Below are positions 60,605 through 64,000 of a DNA stretch of 64,000 nucleotides, one piece after another. The stretch is from the NCBI GenBank assembly GCA_035468985.1, contig DATISF010000078.1:40494-104493 (forward strand), in the 5' to 3' direction. The number at the start of each line of letters is the position of its first letter. Position 1 is the first letter of the stretch. The notes beneath the pieces are model-generated. The model ran no database searches, had not been told where the DNA came from, and saw only the letters and a list, made by a program, of their open reading frames with translations. The translations under genes and the position numbers were made by a program. This DNA comes from DASVHS01 sp035468985 (lineage in GTDB: Bacteria > Acidobacteriota > Thermoanaerobaculia > Gp7-AA8).

Positions 60605-62197
60605 ATGGGCGGCCGGCGCCTCAAATCGCTTCTCATTCTCCTCGCCATCCCGCTGTTCGTTGCGGCCAAAGAACGCGCGGTCCGGCTGCTGCCGCTGCCT
60701 CCTCCGCCGCAGGACGTTTTCTCGTTCAGCGAGCCTTCAAAGGTCGTCGTCCGCCATCTCACTCTCGATCTCACCATCGACTTCGATCAACGTCAGGTCG
60801 GCGGCACCGCCACGCTCGACATCTTGAATTTCAGCGGCACGAGCAAGCTGATCCTCGACACGCGCGGCCTCGTCATTCGAAGCGTGACACGCGACGGCAG
60901 AACCGAAGCTCCATTCACCCTCGGTCCCGCGACCAACAACGGAGCGCCGCTCACGATCGACATCGAGCCCGGCACGCGCTCGGTGACGATCGATTACACG
61001 ACGAGCCAGGCGCTCGCGCTGGTGTGGAGAACTGCGGCCGAGACCGCCGGCGGGAAGCAGCCCCTCGCCTACAGCACGAACGAGCCAACCGGGGCGCGGA
61101 CGTGGATTCCCATCCAGGACACGCCGGCTGTCCGCGTGACCTACGACGCCACGCTGCGCGTTCCGGGAGGCCTGCTCGCGTTGATGACCGCGGAGAACAA
61201 TCCCATCGCCGCAAATGAGGCCGGCATCTACTCGTTCCACATGGGAAGCTCAGTGCCCGCGTACCTGATCGCGCTCGCCGCCGGCAGACTGGAGTTTCGA
61301 CCGTTCGATGCGCGATCGGGCCTCTACGCCGAGCCCGAGCTCATCGACAACGCCAGCACGATACTTCGATACGTTCCCGACATCATGACCGCCGGCGAAG
61401 CGCTCTGCGGTCCTTACCCCTGGCGCCGCTACGACATTCTTCTTCTGCCGCGATTCGGCGGTGGCATGGAGAACCCCGGCATCAATTTCATCGATTCGAC
61501 CGTGACCGCCGATGCCGCACCATCGACGCTCATTTCCCACGAGTTGAGCCATTCCTGGGGAGGAGACATGGTCACACTCGCGACATGGAGTGACGTCTGG
61601 CTCAACGAAGGCCTTGCTTCCTATCTGCAGTACCGCTTGATCGAGCCGTTCGTCGGGAGAGAGGCGGTCGACAACCTCTGGACGGCACGCCGCGATTCCT
61701 ATGTTTCCTACGCGAAGAGCGCCCCATCGCGCTCGACTCTTCTCCACAATCCGCTGTCAGCCGGCGACAACGCGGTCGGGCTTTTTGGCCTGACGCAATA
61801 CATCAAAGGAGCGCTCTTCTTTCACACCGTCGAGGAGACTGTGGGGCGCGACGCGTTCGACCGGTTTCTGCGCGACTACTTCGCACGATTCGCCTGGCAC
61901 TACGTCGACGACGTGGCGTTTCTGAAGTTCCTCCGACAGAGTGTGGCCGCCGGCGACTCCGACCTCGAGCAACGCCTGCAACTCGACGAGTGGGTGTACC
62001 AGCCCGGCTTGCCGAGCAACGCGTTCGAAACCGCCCCGGGTTATCGCCAGAGCCGCCAGGTCGACGCGCCCCAGATGATCGCGAACAGGAGCGCCGCCGA
62101 TGCCGTGGCCATCGTCGCCAGGACGGCGCCGAATCGATCCGCGACTATCCCGGTCACGATGCTCGACACGCTCATCGTCAGGGTGACGAATCCGTAG
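60605..62197 (+). CDS. Exported M1-family aminopeptidase lacking C-terminal domain
   Basis: Zinc aminopeptidase resembling LTA4H/aminopeptidase-B. 530 aa with N-terminal signal ('LKSLLILLAIPLFVAA'), beta-saddle domain about 35-235, 'GGMENPGINFIDS' (GAMEN-type exopeptidase motif), and zinc site 'LISHELSHSWGGD...LNEGLASY' (HELSH plus distal Glu). After 'WVYQPGLPSNAF', where LTA4H-like enzymes continue into a helical C-terminal domain, only about 60 residues remain, and 157 bp are antisense to the MFS gene. The tail is therefore probably not native; activity may persist. Confidence 0.85.
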   Translation: MGGRRLKSLLILLAIPLFVAAKERAVRLLPLPPPPQDVFSFSEPSKVVVRHLTLDLTIDFDQRQVGGTATLDILNFSGTSKLILDTRGLVIRSVTRDGRTEAPFTLGPATNNGAPLTIDIEPGTRSVTIDYTTSQALALVWRTAAETAGGKQPLAYSTNEPTGARTWIPIQDTPAVRVTYDATLRVPGGLLALMTAENNPIAANEAGIYSFHMGSSVPAYLIALAAGRLEFRPFDARSGLYAEPELIDNASTILRYVPDIMTAGEALCGPYPWRRYDILLLPRFGGGMENPGINFIDSTVTADAAPSTLISHELSHSWGGDMVTLATWSDVWLNEGLASYLQYRLIEPFVGREAVDNLWTARRDSYVSYAKSAPSRSTLLHNPLSAGDNAVGLFGLTQYIKGALFFHTVEETVGRDAFDRFLRDYFARFAWHYVDDVAFLKFLRQSVAAGDSDLEQRLQLDEWVYQPGLPSNAFETAPGYRQSRQVDAPQMIANRSAADAVAIVARTAPNRSATIPVTMLDTLIVRVTNP

Positions 62198-63243
62198 TCG
62201 GCGGCGAAGACGCGTCCTCGGATGAAATCGGGGGTCTCACGCTGCAGGCCGTACGACGAGATCTGCCACGATCCCCCGCCGCCGAGGTGTGCGAAGAAGA
62301 TGGCGATGAGGCCGATGGTGAGCGTGGGCGAGAGTGCCAGGCCGGTGTAGCCGGCGCCGAAGAGCAGGACGCACCAGACGATCGAGCGGTACTGCGCTTC
62401 GTCGGTCGTGGCGATCGCCCGAACGAGGAACGGGCCGAGGAGCGCGCCGAGGCCGCGGGACGCGAAGAGAAGGCCGATGCCGAGCGCACCGGCGTGGAAC
62501 ACCTGCTTGCCGAAGATGCTCAGCATGGCAATCACACCCGCCGCAACGCCGTAACCGCCCTTGGTCGTCAGCAGGGCAAGCACTCGCCGATGGGACCGGG
62601 CGTAGTGGAACGTCTCACGAACGGATTCGAGCATTGGCGGCGGTTCGTGATGCTCCTGGCGGGCCTCGGAAAACGGCACGCGCATCATCCAGAGGATCGA
62701 CGCGGAAAGAAGAAAACTCGCCGCGTCGATCACGAACGACACGTCGCGTCCGAACTTCGCCGTCACCAGTCCGCCGATCGCCGCGCCGACCGCGAGCATC
62801 GCGCCCCACGTCGATCCCATCAGCACGTTCGCCGGCCCGAGCTCTTCGCTGGTGACGATGTTCGGGAGCGCCGCCTGTGATGCAGGACCGAAATACGCCG
62901 AGCCGATCGAGATCAGCACGACGCCGGCGTACGCGAACGGCAGGAGCGCCGGCGAACGGGCCAGAAGCGGCAGCAGGCAGGCGCCGGTGCGCATCACGTC
63001 GACCGCGATCATCAGCTTGCGCCGGTCGACGCGATCGACGGTGTGCCCGGCCACCGGCGTGAAGAAGAACACCGGCAACGCCTGGCAAACGAGCATCACC
63101 GACGCCAGCGTGGCCGATCCGGTGAGCTGCAGAACGAGGTCGAGCAGTGCGACGGTCAGAAACCAGTCGCCTCCCAGCGAGATCAGCGCGCCGATGTAGA
63201 GGAGGCGGAAATCGCGGTTGTCGCGGAGGAGACGCCAGTACAT
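62041..63243 (-). CDS. MFS transporter (MFS_3/exporter-like)
   Basis: 400-aa, 12-TM major facilitator resembling drug/siderophore exporters of the MFS_3 group: 'DFRLLYIGALISLGGDWFLTVAL' at the start, 'PVAGHTVDRVDRRKLMIAVDVMR' (loop 2-3 motif A), 'ASQAALPNIVTSEELGPANVL' and 'GRVFAADYG'. ATG 63243. Its 3' 157 bp overlap the convergent M1 peptidase. Substrate unknown. Confidence 0.88.
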   Translation of the reverse strand: MYWRLLRDNRDFRLLYIGALISLGGDWFLTVALLDLVLQLTGSATLASVMLVCQALPVFFFTPVAGHTVDRVDRRKLMIAVDVMRTGACLLPLLARSPALLPFAYAGVVLISIGSAYFGPASQAALPNIVTSEELGPANVLMGSTWGAMLAVGAAIGGLVTAKFGRDVSFVIDAASFLLSASILWMMRVPFSEARQEHHEPPPMLESVRETFHYARSHRRVLALLTTKGGYGVAAGVIAMLSIFGKQVFHAGALGIGLLFASRGLGALLGPFLVRAIATTDEAQYRSIVWCVLLFGAGYTGLALSPTLTIGLIAIFFAHLGGGGSWQISSYGLQRETPDFIRGRVFAADYGFVTLTMSVSSIVTGIVADRFGAVLATMATASAALLFAIIWGASTWRLWR

Positions 63244-63628
63244 GCGGCGCGCATCGTACTTTGACTACCTCGACGGCGCGATCCGCCGGCGCACGCGGGG
63301 CTCGGCTGCGCGGACGAAGATGCGCGCGCAGCCGTTGTCACGCGACATGAAAACCAAGGCCGTTCGACGCCGCGCGTACGCTTTCGAGGGCGCGACCGGC
63401 ACGGAGAGCGCGAGAGGCGTTCGATCGAGAATGGTCGCATCGGTCGCGGGATCAGACAATCCTGGAGATGGCGGCGGAGCGGTCGAATGGCTCCACGCGA
63501 CGAGATATCGGATCCATCCCACGCGACGGCGGCAACACTGTCCCAGTACTGGGCGATGGAGAGGGGAAATTTCAACAGCGAAGTCGTGCCCCGGGAGGCG
63601 GCCGTCGTCAGCCGAGTCTCCGGACCAA
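63244..63628. other. Intergenic region without recognisable gene
   Basis: Some open frames are present on both strands but none has a known domain, a supported start or a partner overlap. The sequence around 63418-63600 has coding-like composition, so a decayed gene cannot be excluded. Confidence 0.4.
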
Positions 63629-63722
63629 GGATCTCAGATGCGAAAACGCCTGCCATTTCGAGATCCTTCGCCGTCTTCGCGGCTCAGGATGACGTGAACA
63701 ACGACTTGCGCAGAGATTCCCC
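63629..63722. mobile_element. MITE-like hairpin repeat, partial copy 5
   Basis: Begins inside the element (AAGGATCTCAGATGCGAAAA), then has the usual GAGATCCTTCGCCGTC core and ends GACTTGCGCAGAGATTCCCC. The left terminus is missing. Confidence 0.75.
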
Positions 63723-63727
63723 AGCCG

Positions 63728-63832
63728 TCATGCCGGCGCGCGTCGTCCGTTCCTGGTCAGCAGGGCGGCGACGAACGCTCTCGCCGAAATCGCGAAGCAA
63801 AAAACGAGCAGCGCCGCGAAGGAGCGCATCAT
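63728..63832 (-). CDS. Possible 34-aa ORF with signal-like N-terminus
   Basis: ATG 63832 reads 'MMRSFAALLVFCFAISARA' and stops at 63728 after 'LTRNGRRAPA'. It looks like the signal peptide of an exported protein whose remainder is lost. Enclosed by two MITE-like copies. Low confidence that it is expressed. Confidence 0.25.
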   Translation of the reverse strand: MMRSFAALLVFCFAISARAFVAALLTRNGRRAPA

Positions 63833-63857
63833 CGACGTATACGGTGGCGAACCAGGA

Positions 63858-64000
63858 CACTAAGGAAGCTCTGAACAAGTCGTCATCCTGAGTCGGCGAA
63901 GCGCGACGAAGGACCTCAGGATGCGAAAACGTCTGCCATTTCGAGATCCTTCGCCGTCTTCGCGGCTCAGGATGACGTGAACAACGACTTGTTCAGAGCT
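63858..64000. mobile_element. MITE-like hairpin repeat, copy 6, runs to window edge
   Basis: CACTAAGGAAGCTCTGAAC at the left and GACTTGTTCAGAGCT at the window end, with the full internal CATCCTGAG/CTCAGGATG hairpin. It is among the most symmetrical copies; the last few bases lie outside the window. Confidence 0.85.

Overview
The window is a GC-rich chromosomal segment from a Gram-negative (diderm) bacterium. The Oar-like TonB-dependent receptor with an N-terminal carboxypeptidase-regulatory domain, the DUF6677 and DUF4388 proteins, the trypsin-like protease family at 51 kb, and dense palindromic intergenic repeats together suggest Acidobacteriota. This is an inference from gene content, not a phylogeny. 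Genes are tightly packed, with many ATGA/GTGA/TTGA start-stop overlaps.

Layout. 1-2.1 kb holds the 3' part of a YfhO-like membrane protein. 2.0-6.0 kb (minus strand) is the conserved housekeeping order yicC-gmk-rpoZ-coaBC-udg, with a tandem duplication of about 0.36 kb at the coaBC/udg junction. 6.0-26.4 kb is a pectin/rhamnogalacturonan utilisation locus. Its minus operon encodes a TonB receptor, a DUF4861 protein, a GH28 polygalacturonase, a KduI/IolB-type isomerase, KDG kinase and KDPG aldolase. A second minus gene encodes a 1480-residue secreted protein with four predicted catalytic modules (GH43, CE8, CE12, GH105). The divergent plus operon encodes a GntR/FCD regulator, an SDR, L-fuconate dehydratase, an ExuT-type MFS transporter, uronate isomerase UxaC and KduD. 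A truncated pectate lyase remnant lies between the two minus units. Polymer would be de-esterified and cut outside the cytoplasm; uronates then enter via ExuT and pass through UxaC, KduI/KduD, KdgK and Eda to pyruvate and glyceraldehyde-3-phosphate.

26.4-42.5 kb (minus) is envelope and housekeeping: a DUF374 acyltransferase (frameshifted), msbA, lpxB, two small membrane proteins, a HIT protein, HU, sppA, rpsA, cmk, a pseudouridine synthase, scpB, scpA, trpS, recG, a CNBD-FHA protein and ldcA. RNase P RNA follows at 42.6-43.0 kb. 43-52.5 kb holds DUF4126, a DUF4388/SPOR-like protein, uvrC, an esterase, a divergent glycosyltransferase, uvrB, a broken serine protease and a small membrane protein. 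52.6-57 kb holds a CheY-like regulator, PBP1A and a two-gene unit with a PAS histidine kinase. 57-63.2 kb holds aroB, aspS, a gamma-carbonic-anhydrase-like protein, an M1 peptidase and an MFS exporter. The last 0.75 kb is repeats and unassigned sequence.

A recurring theme is repetitive palindromic DNA. It includes about 150-bp MITE-like hairpins with shared termini, arrays of heptamers arranged as inverted repeats at gene junctions, a REP-like perfect hairpin three bases from the yicC start, and palindromes that sit in frame inside coding sequences (udg, the multimodular pectinase, msbA, the pseudouridine synthase, the DUF4388 protein, GH28). I saw no tRNA, rRNA, CRISPR array or intact transposase.
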